DNA from: Lachnospiraceae bacterium | GTDB taxonomy: Bacteria; Bacillota; Clostridia; Lachnospirales; Lachnospiraceae | Length of the DNA stretch: 47,743 nt | NCBI GenBank assembly: GCA_017623215.1 | Contig: JAGAPO010000012.1 | Span: 1-47,743, forward strand | Reading direction: 5' to 3' | Part shown: positions 40,782 to 47,743 of the stretch, piece by piece | Layout of the letters: each line of letters starts with the position of its first letter | How positions within the stretch are numbered: position 1 is the first letter of the stretch | Position numbers and translations under genes: made by a program | Notes under the pieces: model-generated | The model's input: the letters and a program-made list of their open reading frames with translations, nothing else | Database searches by the model: none | What the model was told of the DNA's origin: nothing

Positions 40782-40810
40782 TTGACATACGCGGCGCTTG
40801 CGGGCATAAT
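40782..40810 (+). promoter_or_regulatory. Promoter of the tandem esterase operon
   Basis: A perfect TTGACA (40782-40787) and CATAAT (40805-40810) are 17 bases apart, giving a leader of about 35 bases to the ATG at 40852. Confidence 0.75.
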
Positions 40811-40851
40811 TTTTATAATACATCTCACGCATGCAAAAGGAGGTTCTCTTT

Positions 40852-41910
40852 ATGGATATCTCAAAACTTGACTCTAACTTTCAGTTAAAGACCTCTTTAT
40901 CCGAACCCGATATCCGGTGGTTCGACGTAAAGCAGGATCCGTTCACGGTATACGGCCTTTACAATTACAAAGAAGAGCCTGTATTCTGTCGTCTTCCCAA
41001 GGCTGTCGCAGACGCGACCAGCGAAGGAGTTGCAGCGATTCAGTATCATACTGCAGGCGGCCGTGTCCGCTTCAAGACCAATTCCCGCTATATCGCAATC
41101 CAGGCTTCGATCCCGGAGATCTGGCTGATGCCGCATATGACCATCGTTGGTTCCTCCGGCTTTGATCTGTATCGGAACGAACGCGAGACCAGCGTATTCG
41201 CCGGTGCTTTTATTCCCCCCGGTAATAAACACAGCGGCTTTGAATCCATTGTGCGCACGGATGGGGAGATGCACGATTATACCTTGAATTTCCCACTTTA
41301 CGCCGGGGTGAACAGTCTGTACATCGGACTGGAGGCGGGCTGTGAGCTGCTTGAGGGTGATCATTACCGCAACGAGAAGCCGGTTGTCTATTACGGCTCC
41401 TCCATTACCCAGGGCGGCTGCGCGTCCAGACCGGGTAACTCCTACGAGAATTTTATCTCCCGCAGGTTCAACTGCAACTACATCAATCTTGGCTTCTCCG
41501 GGAACGGCAAGGCGGAAAAGCCGATCGTCGATTATATGGCCGGTCTGGATATGTCGGTATTCGTATGCGACTACGATCACAATGCTCCGGACGCGGAATA
41601 TCTTGAGCGGACGCTTGCCCGCTTATACGACACCCTGCGCGAAAAGCAGCCGGAGCTTCCCATTGTCTTTCTATCGAGGCCGGATTTTGAAAGAGAGCTT
41701 GCTCTGAACATCCCGAGACGCCATGTAATCTACAGCCAGTATATGAAGGCCTGCGCAGCCGGAGATAAGAATGTATATTACATCGACGGTGCGCGCCTGT
41801 TCGCAGGGGATTCCAGTGATACCTGCACGGTTGACGGGTGTCATCCGAATGATCTTGGATTCTACCGGATGGCGGATGTCATCGGAACTGTGATTGGAAA
41901 ATTATTATAG
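40852..41910 (+). CDS. GxDLY/SGNH-type carbohydrate esterase, first copy
   Basis: A 352-residue protein with an N-terminal beta domain carrying the GxDLY-type motif SSGFDLY (near residue 105) and a C-terminal SGNH hydrolase domain. Block I is YYGSSITQGGCASRPGNSY with the nucleophile Ser, block II is NLGFSGNG, and block V is DGCHPNDLGFY with Asp and His. Proteins of this architecture are predicted to remove acyl groups from plant glycans. There is no signal peptide. AAAGGAGG lies before the ATG, preferred over an in-frame ATG at 40831. It is followed 40 bases later by a close paralogue. Confidence 0.88.
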   Translation: MDISKLDSNFQLKTSLSEPDIRWFDVKQDPFTVYGLYNYKEEPVFCRLPKAVADATSEGVAAIQYHTAGGRVRFKTNSRYIAIQASIPEIWLMPHMTIVGSSGFDLYRNERETSVFAGAFIPPGNKHSGFESIVRTDGEMHDYTLNFPLYAGVNSLYIGLEAGCELLEGDHYRNEKPVVYYGSSITQGGCASRPGNSYENFISRRFNCNYINLGFSGNGKAEKPIVDYMAGLDMSVFVCDYDHNAPDAEYLERTLARLYDTLREKQPELPIVFLSRPDFERELALNIPRRHVIYSQYMKACAAGDKNVYYIDGARLFAGDSSDTCTVDGCHPNDLGFYRMADVIGTVIGKLL

Positions 41911-41950
41911 GGAATAGTATATACTTTTACACAAAAAGGAGGTTCCTTTC

Positions 41951-43015
41951 ATGGACATCGCAAAGATCGATCCTAATTTTAAATTAAAATCCTCATTATC
42001 CGAACCGAATATTCAATGGTTCGATGTAAGACAGGAGCCGTTCCGCGTATACGGACTCTACAATTACAAGGAGGAGCCCGTATTCTGCCGTCTTCCAAAG
42101 GACGTTGCGGACGCAACCAACGCCGGTGTTGCAGAGCTTCACTATCACACCGCGGGAGGCCGTGTCAGATTCAAGACGAACTCCCGCTATATCGCTCTTC
42201 AGGCCGATATGCCGAGTATTGGCCGCATGGCTCATATGACCCACCTTGGTTCCGCAGGCTTTGATCTGTATCGTGACTTGGGACAGACCAGCGTATTTAC
42301 CGGTTCATTCATGCCGAACGGAACGAATCCGCACGGATACGAAGCCATTGTGTACACGGACGGAGCGCTACACGATTATGTACTGAATTTCCCTCTCTAC
42401 TCCGGTGTGAACAATCTGTATATCGGTCTGGAGGAAGGCAGCGTCCTGTGCGAGGGCGAACGCTACCGCACGGAAAAGCCGATCGTCTATTATGGCTCTT
42501 CCATCACACAGGGCGGCTGCGCCTCCAGACCGGGCAATTCCTACCAGGGCTTTATCTCCCGTAAGCTGGACTGCGATTACATCAATCTCGGCTTCTCCGG
42601 CAGCGGCAGGGCGGAAAAGCCGATTGTAGACTATATGTCCGGACTCGATATGTCCGTGTTCGTAAGCGATTATGACTACAACGCACCGGACGCGGAGTAT
42701 CTGGCGCAGACCCTTCCGGGCCTGTATGAGACGCTGCGCGCAAAGCAGCCCGAGCTGCCGATTATCCTGATCTCGAAGCCGGATTTTGAACGAAACATTC
42801 CGAACAGCATAAAGAGACGCCAGGTTATCTTCAGCCAGTATGCGAAAGCACTTGATGCCGGAGATCAGAATATCTATTACATCGACGGCGCGGGTCTGTT
42901 CCGCGGCGACTGCAGAGATGCCTGCACGGTTGACGGGTGTCATCCGAATGATCTTGGATTCTATCGGATGGCGGATGTCATCGGGACCGTGCTGGAGAGA
43001 ATCCTTCAGAAATAA
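41951..43015 (+). CDS. GxDLY/SGNH-type carbohydrate esterase, second copy
   Basis: A 354-residue tandem duplicate of the preceding gene, closely similar over its whole length from MDIAKIDPNFKLK onward. The motifs are the same: SAGFDLY, YYGSSITQGGCASRPGNSY, NLGFSGSG and DGCHPNDLGFY. Differences gather in the surface loops, for example the region after the GxDLY motif, which suggests slightly different substrates. AAAAAGGAGG lies upstream. The 3' end overlaps the end of the convergent GH95-like gene by 10 bases and no terminator separates them. Confidence 0.88.
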   Translation: MDIAKIDPNFKLKSSLSEPNIQWFDVRQEPFRVYGLYNYKEEPVFCRLPKDVADATNAGVAELHYHTAGGRVRFKTNSRYIALQADMPSIGRMAHMTHLGSAGFDLYRDLGQTSVFTGSFMPNGTNPHGYEAIVYTDGALHDYVLNFPLYSGVNNLYIGLEEGSVLCEGERYRTEKPIVYYGSSITQGGCASRPGNSYQGFISRKLDCDYINLGFSGSGRAEKPIVDYMSGLDMSVFVSDYDYNAPDAEYLAQTLPGLYETLRAKQPELPIILISKPDFERNIPNSIKRRQVIFSQYAKALDAGDQNIYYIDGAGLFRGDCRDACTVDGCHPNDLGFYRMADVIGTVLERILQK

Positions 43016-45537
43016 TACTCCACAGTCACGCGCTCTCCCTCCCTCAGCGCCACATTCATTGTCCCGTTCGGCGCCGTAACTGCAACTCCATTCCGCCGCA
43101 CTTCCCGTATGGTGCGGCGGATTCCGATCTCGACCGTCTGATCAAGCATGGATGTCATCTCCGCCCGCAGATATCCGTCTTCCTCATCCCACACCAGCTT
43201 ATCTAAAGTCATATAAGTAAAGAGCTTCGCTCCGCCAAAGCATCCCTGCTTCAGGGCCTCAAATACCGCGGGAAGGAATTCGATTCTTCCCTCCTCGGAG
43301 TAGACCAGGCACTCGGTTACCGCCGCCGGCATTCCTCCGATCGCATCCGGATAATATGCCTTGTGCGGGAAATGATTGGTCATCAGCGAGTAATTCGTAA
43401 ATCCTCTCTCCATAATCTGCTTGACATACCCTTCCGCCCCTTCTGCGTCCTTTAAACGGATTGCAGTAAACATCCGGTGCATAATTCCGTGCGCCGAGTC
43501 GTTCTGCTGGCCGCGGGTTCGGTTAGAGATTAACGTCGCCCTGGCAAGCTCCGGAGACTTCTCCCACAGAATCTGAGCCGCAGGCCAGGTTCCGTAATGG
43601 TGGGACACGTGGCGGTGCTCATAGTTCTCCGGAATATCCGCGCGGGCCCACTCCTTCAGGCCTCCCTCCTCGTCAAGCAGCAGAATAGGCATATGCTCCA
43701 GCATCTCGTTCCACGTCGCTACCTTGTCCGCTTCCTCTTCGGTGATTCCAAGAATCTCGCAGGCTCTGATTGCGTGCTCCAATACCTCGCAGCACACAGT
43801 AATGTCCATGACTGCGTTCACGGTAATCGGATACCCCTTATCCTGCCCGTTCTCCGGCGAGAAGCACGGATAGAACAGATATCTTCCCTCCTCGTCTTTG
43901 TCGGTTAAATAATCCTCATAAAAAAGCGCGATTTCCTTCAGGCCCGGATAAATGTGGTCTTTCAGGAATTCCTTATCTCCGGTTGTCAGGTAGTAATCCC
44001 AGAACTCGTGGAAGACCCAGCCCGCACAGGAGATCCAGTATTCATGCGGCCACGGCCCCGAGAAATGGTACTGGTACCCGCTCTCCATATCCGGATGGAT
44101 GCTCGCCATGATACCCCGGCACCCGAATATATTCTGCGCGTTCACACGAAAATCCGGGAATTTACTCTCAAAAAATTCAAAAAATACCCGCATCATCTCC
44201 GGGAGTGCTCCCAAATTGCCCGAGCACACCTGAAGATTCACGTTGATATTGTACTGCCCGCGCGCGGGAGGCAGCGTTCCGGTATCTGTTATGAGGAAAT
44301 ACCTCCCCATATGATACATTTTCTCGAGCAACGCCCTGGATACGCCCTTTCTGCAGTGCTGCACTTCCAGAAGTTCCTCAACCGAAAGCGTCAGTTCGTC
44401 CTCCTCCGCCAGATTCAATTCCACGCGTCGCATCAGCTCCCCGTGTACGGTAAGCTGCCGCTCCATTAACACCTCATAATCTGCCGGAAGGTTCTTCAGC
44501 TGTTCCCGGATCCCGTCGATCAGCTCCTTCGTAAGCGGTTCAAACCGGCGGATCGTACACAACATCAGCAGCCTTCTCGCACCCCGAATCACAATCTCCG
44601 GATTCCTCGTCTTTTGTTCGGACGGTTCCGCACTCATTATCCGGGCGGCTTCTGCCCCCTCCATGTTCGCGAGGGCATCCCCATCCTCCAGGCTTACCTC
44701 CCCATCCGTTATAAACCGAAATCCCGCGATGAAACCGGCGCCCGGATGCCCGTTATCTCCCGGATAGCGTCCGATAAACCAGGCAAGCTCTCCGTCATAA
44801 GTAACGCTCTGCTCCAGATCCGGCACGAATCCAAGGCCGTCCCACTCATGCAGACCCTTGAGCTTCTCATGCATCAGCTTCAGGCGCAGCTCCTTCCTTG
44901 CTTCCGGAAATTGATACTCCAAAACCGCCGCATGATCCGCTCTGGACACAAAGCTTCTCCGTTCCTGAAGCGTCTCCTCTTCCAAGCCCGTAGCGTCCTC
45001 ACCCTCTTTGAATCTCGTATACGCCTCGCCCTTTTCAAAATCCATCGTCCGCAGATACCCCGAGATCCCGGCAGCCTTCTTCGCAGTCAGCCCGCTAAGC
45101 TGCATAATGAACGCGATATGCTTTCCAGGCGGTTTAATGGAATAGCGCGTCTTCCCGTTCGGAGAAAACGGCATCCTCTTATCATAGACCGGATCCTTGA
45201 CAACCTGCTCGATCACATAATCCGGTACCGACCAGTAATCCCCCTCGCGCAGCATCCTCCTGACTTCCGGAAGCGCCTTTGCAATCCTCGGCGGCTGCGG
45301 CGCCTCGGCCCATCTCGGTGTATACAGCGTCTCCTCCGAACATACCGCCGTCTCACACTCCGGCCGGCCATAGATCAGCATCTGCATCCGTCCATTTCCG
45401 CAGATTAACGCATCCTTGTGCTTATCTGCCGGGCGGCTGCTTAAGAACCCCATTCTCTTTACAAACGGCCGCCTCTCCTCTCTTGGCAGCGCCGCAACCG
45501 CCTGCGTCTGCGGCGCCTGCTTTACCTCATATCTCAT
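43006..45537 (-). CDS. GH95-like alpha-L-fucosidase or related glycoside hydrolase
   Basis: An 843-residue intracellular-type protein. The N-terminal beta domain has LICGNGRMQMLIYG and CSEETLYTPRW, the GH95 N-domain pattern. The (alpha/alpha)6 barrel contains PPARGQYNINVNLQ with the paired Asn residues, PHEYWISCAGWVFHEFWDYYL, HRHVSHHYGTWP and the segment YPDAIGGMPAAVTECL, whose Asp aligns with the catalytic Asp region of GH95. GH95 enzymes remove alpha-1,2-linked L-fucose or L-galactose, for example from xyloglucan side chains; the specificity here is inferred. The ATG at 45537 was chosen because GGAGGG precedes it. It is convergent with the esterase pair. Confidence 0.78.
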   Translation of the reverse strand: MRYEVKQAPQTQAVAALPREERRPFVKRMGFLSSRPADKHKDALICGNGRMQMLIYGRPECETAVCSEETLYTPRWAEAPQPPRIAKALPEVRRMLREGDYWSVPDYVIEQVVKDPVYDKRMPFSPNGKTRYSIKPPGKHIAFIMQLSGLTAKKAAGISGYLRTMDFEKGEAYTRFKEGEDATGLEEETLQERRSFVSRADHAAVLEYQFPEARKELRLKLMHEKLKGLHEWDGLGFVPDLEQSVTYDGELAWFIGRYPGDNGHPGAGFIAGFRFITDGEVSLEDGDALANMEGAEAARIMSAEPSEQKTRNPEIVIRGARRLLMLCTIRRFEPLTKELIDGIREQLKNLPADYEVLMERQLTVHGELMRRVELNLAEEDELTLSVEELLEVQHCRKGVSRALLEKMYHMGRYFLITDTGTLPPARGQYNINVNLQVCSGNLGALPEMMRVFFEFFESKFPDFRVNAQNIFGCRGIMASIHPDMESGYQYHFSGPWPHEYWISCAGWVFHEFWDYYLTTGDKEFLKDHIYPGLKEIALFYEDYLTDKDEEGRYLFYPCFSPENGQDKGYPITVNAVMDITVCCEVLEHAIRACEILGITEEEADKVATWNEMLEHMPILLLDEEGGLKEWARADIPENYEHRHVSHHYGTWPAAQILWEKSPELARATLISNRTRGQQNDSAHGIMHRMFTAIRLKDAEGAEGYVKQIMERGFTNYSLMTNHFPHKAYYPDAIGGMPAAVTECLVYSEEGRIEFLPAVFEALKQGCFGGAKLFTYMTLDKLVWDEEDGYLRAEMTSMLDQTVEIGIRRTIREVRRNGVAVTAPNGTMNVALREGERVTVEYYF

Positions 45538-45788
45538 ATAATCCCTCCGTTTCCGCCAACACCCCACATTGAATCCTCTCTGTCAGATGAATTTATCGTA
45601 GCATATCTTTTCCGGTAATGTAAGCGTCGAGAAAGGGAATTATAAGATACTACAGCCTTTTTACAGGATACTACCCGAATCATTTCAAAAAGTGCCGGCG
45701 CCTCATTTTATTCATCGGACTGTTAGAAATTTATCTTTTTGAAATATGTCTGGATTTTTTCCGCCGCCTGCGGTATAATGCGAAAAAG

Positions 45789-45831
45789 CATACTAACCAC
45801 CCTACCGGAACGCATCAGCGTACTGTTTCAC
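45789..45831 (+). repeat. 43-base imperfect repeat, copy 2 (HAD gene leader)
   Basis: Matches 5202-5244 upstream of pfk at 34 of 43 positions without gaps. This copy starts just after the -10 box, so it is in the transcribed leader, whereas copy 1 is upstream of a -35 box. Confidence 0.6.
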
Positions 45832-45846
45832 GCTGTCTCATTCCGG
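45805..45846 (+). promoter_or_regulatory. Hairpin in the HAD gene leader
   Basis: CCGGAA (45805-45810) pairs with TTCCGG (45841-45846) and CAGCGT (45816-45821) with ACGCTG (45830-45835), forming a two-part stem. No T-tract follows. Confidence 0.5.
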
Positions 45847-45916
45847 CTGCTGCGTGGCCCATGACATTCCAACGCGCGCACCACACTGCGTAACCCAATC
45901 GGAAAGGAGCCTCTTT

Positions 45917-46573
45917 ATGAACCACTATACCACTGTTTTATTTGATCTGGACGGGACCTTAACCGACCCAAAGGTCGGCATCACATCTTCTGTTGCTTAC
46001 GCTTTGAAAAGCTTCGGAATTGCGGTAGAAGACCTGGATTCCCTCCGCCCCTTCATCGGACCGCCCCTTAAGGAATCCTTCATGGTCTATTATGGATTCT
46101 CCGACGAACAAGCGTCCGAAGCGGTTTCCAAATACCGCGAATATTTCTCCGTGACCGGCATCTTTGAAAATGAAGTGTATGAAGGAATCCCGGAGCTTCT
46201 TTCCGCGCTGAAATGCGCCGGCCGCAGAGTGATTCTCGCGACCTCCAAGCCCAAAATCTATGCGGAACAGATTCTGGAGCACTTTGGACTCGCAAAGTAT
46301 TTTGATTATGTCGCAGGAAGTGAGCTGGACGGAACCCGCGTGAAAAAGGCCGAGGTAATTGACTATGCGCTGGCGCAGGTGGGTATCGCGGATCGTTCCT
46401 GTGCAGTCATGGTAGGTGACCGGCTCCATGATATTCTCGGCGCGAAAGAGACCGGCCTTCCCTCCATCGGCGTGCTGTACGGCTACGGCAACAGACCGGA
46501 GCTTGAGACGGCGGGTGCGGATCGGATTGCGGCAGACGTGGCGGAGCTTGAACGGCTGCTGCTCCAATCATAA
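45917..46573 (+). CDS. HAD-superfamily hydrolase, phosphoglycolate-phosphatase-like
   Basis: A 218-residue haloacid-dehalogenase phosphatase. Motif I is LFDLDGTLTD with the nucleophile Asp and second Asp, motif II is LATSKP, the motif III Lys is in TRVKKAEVIDY, and motif IV is MVGDRLHDILGAKE. A helical cap (GPPLKESFMVYYG onward) places it in subclass I, near phosphoglycolate phosphatases and 5'-nucleotidases. The substrate is unknown; hydrolysis of a sugar or nucleotide phosphate is likely. The ATG at 45917 was chosen because GAAAGGAG precedes it; the longer frame from 45854 runs into the structured leader. The gene stands alone. Confidence 0.88.
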   Translation: MNHYTTVLFDLDGTLTDPKVGITSSVAYALKSFGIAVEDLDSLRPFIGPPLKESFMVYYGFSDEQASEAVSKYREYFSVTGIFENEVYEGIPELLSALKCAGRRVILATSKPKIYAEQILEHFGLAKYFDYVAGSELDGTRVKKAEVIDYALAQVGIADRSCAVMVGDRLHDILGAKETGLPSIGVLYGYGNRPELETAGADRIAADVAELERLLLQS

Positions 46574-46611
46574 TTGAATAATATACTCCATTATTACAGG
46601 CAGATTCTGCA

Positions 46612-46640
46612 TTGCTCAATTTTCCGGATTCTGGTATACT
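46612..46640 (+). promoter_or_regulatory. Promoter of the AKR5-type reductase gene
   Basis: TTGCTC (46612-46617) and TATACT (46635-46640) are 17 bases apart. A second perfect TTGACA at 46712-46717 lies downstream, but without a good -10. Confidence 0.6.
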
Positions 46641-46666
46641 GTTCCTATCAATTGGAGCCAGTCAAA

Positions 46667-46701
46667 GAGACAGCGGACCGACTTTGCCGGTTGGCTGTCT
46701 C
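46667..46701 (+). promoter_or_regulatory. Hairpin in the AKR leader
   Basis: GAGACAGC (46667-46674) pairs with GCTGTCTC (46694-46701), followed by GCTTTCCT, a poor T-tract. An alternative AGCCA/TGGCT pairing overlaps it. It lies after the predicted transcription start of the next gene, so it is in its leader and not simply the HAD gene terminator. Confidence 0.5.
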
Positions 46702-46766
46702 GCTTTCCTGATTGACAAAAAGAACCGTTTCTGCAAAATAATTTCTATAAAAGGAGGTAGTTACAC

Positions 46767-47618
46767 ATGAATCAGTTAACTGATTGTTATACACTCAATG
46801 ACGGCACAAAGATCCCCTGTATCGGCTTCGGAACCTGGCAGGCGAAAGAGGGCGACATCGCGGTGACTGCCGTAAGAACCGCGCTTGAGGCCGGATATCG
46901 CCACATTGATACCGCAGCGTGCTACGGCAACGAGGACAGCGTTGGAAAGGGTATCCGGGAAAGCGGTGTCCCGAGAGAAGATATTTACATTACAACCAAG
47001 CTTTGGAATACGGTCCGCGGCTATAACGAGACGATCGAGGCGTTCCACGAGTCCCGCAATAAGCTCGGGCTCGAATATCTGGATCTGTATCTGATTCACT
47101 GGCCGAATCCGGCTAACTTTCGTGATCGCTGGGAGTGGGCCAATGCGGAGTCCTGGAGAGCGATGGAGGATCTGGTCAAGCAGGGCTACATCCGCTCCAT
47201 CGGTGTCAGCAATTTCCGCCCGCATCACCTGGAGGCTCTGGCAAAGACCGCCAATACCAGGCCGGCTGTCAACCAGATCCGTCTTTGCCCCGGCGAGGTT
47301 CCGCTTACGAACGTGAATTACTGCAGAGAGCGCGATATTCTGCTCGAGGCTTACAGCCCGCTCGGAACCGGTAAGATCTTCTCGGTTCCCGAGATGACGG
47401 AGCTTGCGGATAAGTACGGCAAGACGGTCGCTCAGATCTGTATCCGATTCAGCCTCCAGATGGGCTTTTTGCCGCTTCCAAAATCGGTTACGCCGGAACG
47501 GATTGCGGATAATACAAAGGTATTTGATTTTGAATTGTCGAAAGAGGATGTGGAACGGATTCTGGCGCTTGAGGGTATCGTGGGGTATTCTCATAATCCG
47601 GATTTGACGAATTTCTAA
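46767..47618 (+). CDS. Aldo/keto reductase of the AKR5 type
   Basis: A 283-residue NADPH-dependent oxidoreductase resembling 2,5-diketo-D-gluconate reductases. The catalytic tetrad is visible: Asp in YRHIDTAACYGNEDSVG, Tyr in the same segment, Lys in TTKLWNT and His in LYLIHWPNP. The cofactor-binding segment PKSVTPERIADN follows near the C-terminus. It reduces aldehydes or ketones; the substrate is not determined. AAAAGGAGG lies before the ATG. It is a single gene with its own promoter and structured leader, followed by a long hairpin. Confidence 0.92.
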   Translation: MNQLTDCYTLNDGTKIPCIGFGTWQAKEGDIAVTAVRTALEAGYRHIDTAACYGNEDSVGKGIRESGVPREDIYITTKLWNTVRGYNETIEAFHESRNKLGLEYLDLYLIHWPNPANFRDRWEWANAESWRAMEDLVKQGYIRSIGVSNFRPHHLEALAKTANTRPAVNQIRLCPGEVPLTNVNYCRERDILLEAYSPLGTGKIFSVPEMTELADKYGKTVAQICIRFSLQMGFLPLPKSVTPERIADNTKVFDFELSKEDVERILALEGIVGYSHNPDLTNF

Positions 47619-47644
47619 TGCGGGTACGGTAGGACGGACGCATA

Positions 47645-47705
47645 CCAAAATCCCCCTTCCAAATATCGGCTCACTGAAAGGCCGAATTTGGAAGGGGGAT
47701 TTTGG
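47645..47705. terminator. Very long 20-bp hairpin after the AKR gene
   Basis: CCAAAATCCCCCTTCCAAAT (47645-47664) pairs perfectly with 47686-47705, with an inner CGGC/GCCG pairing. T-tracts are part of the stem itself, and no separate T-run follows on the plus strand. Confidence 0.75.
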
Positions 47706-47743
47706 CATTGCTGTTGGTTCCCTGTGCCTGCATTCGAGATTCG

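Larger units (their letters stand above)
45538..45916. other. 379-base divergent region between the GH95-like and HAD genes
   Basis: It contains the HAD gene -10 box TATAAT (45774-45779), whose -35 is weak, and a 130-base structured leader with the 43-base repeat copy and hairpin listed separately. A minus-strand promoter for the GH95-like gene is expected at about 45600-45700 but is not clear. No gene is seen. Confidence 0.5.

Overview
The window looks like chromosomal DNA from a spore-forming, fibre-degrading member of the Clostridia, most likely a gut Lachnospiraceae-type bacterium; this is inferred from gene content and order. The supporting signs are AGGAGG-type ribosome sites, TTGACA/TATAAT promoters, spore maturation genes spmA and spmB, an AbrB-family regulator, a low-GC Gram-positive type oligopeptide transporter, and a block (decarboxylase, nucleotide kinase, holB, ricT, trmN, rsmI, abrB) that follows the Bacillus subtilis yaaO-tmk-holB-yaaT-yabB-yabC-abrB order. 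I see no tRNA, rRNA, CRISPR array, prophage or insertion sequence.

Layout. (1) 1-12.9 kb is a glycan-use region: GH51 arabinofuranosidase, an ArsR-like regulator, an aldose epimerase with an SGNH esterase, a phosphofructokinase, a GH31 alpha-xylosidase-like gene broken by one in-frame TGA, and a large GH106-like enzyme. None of these hydrolases has a visible signal peptide, so they probably act on imported oligosaccharides. (2) 12.8-14.7 kb is a TPP riboswitch driving thiC. (3) 14.9-17.1 kb holds a 5'-truncated Rpn-family nuclease remnant and an Fe-S aldo/keto reductase. (4) 17.2-26.2 kb is an oppABCDF operon plus a DUF3899 membrane protein. (5) 26.3-32.5 kb holds spmB, a CarD-sigma factor pair, a small unknown gene, spmA, a secreted NlpC/P60 protein with bacterial Ig-like repeats, and abrB. 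(6) 32.7-39.2 kb is the conserved replication and translation block. (7) 39.3-47.7 kb holds an anion permease, two tandem GxDLY/SGNH esterases, a GH95-like fucosidase, a HAD phosphatase and an AKR5-type reductase.

The most unusual system is the oligopeptide transporter. Four of its five parts are enlarged compared with ordinary Opp proteins: OppD carries about 375 extra, mostly helical residues between the Q-loop and the ABC signature; OppF carries about 43 extra residues after Walker A; OppC carries about 190 extra residues in the first external loop; OppA is 785 residues with about 110 extra in its N-terminal lobe. All ATPase motifs are intact. The operon also has a 5' leader with a terminator-like hairpin and a perfect hairpin between oppA and oppB.

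Other points of note are the TGA that replaces the Trp just before the predicted acid/base Asp of the GH31 enzyme, a terminator-like hairpin directly after the pfk promoter, a 43-base repeat shared by the pfk and HAD upstream regions, an inverted repeat over the GH106-like promoter, and three 12-base direct repeats in the abrB leader.
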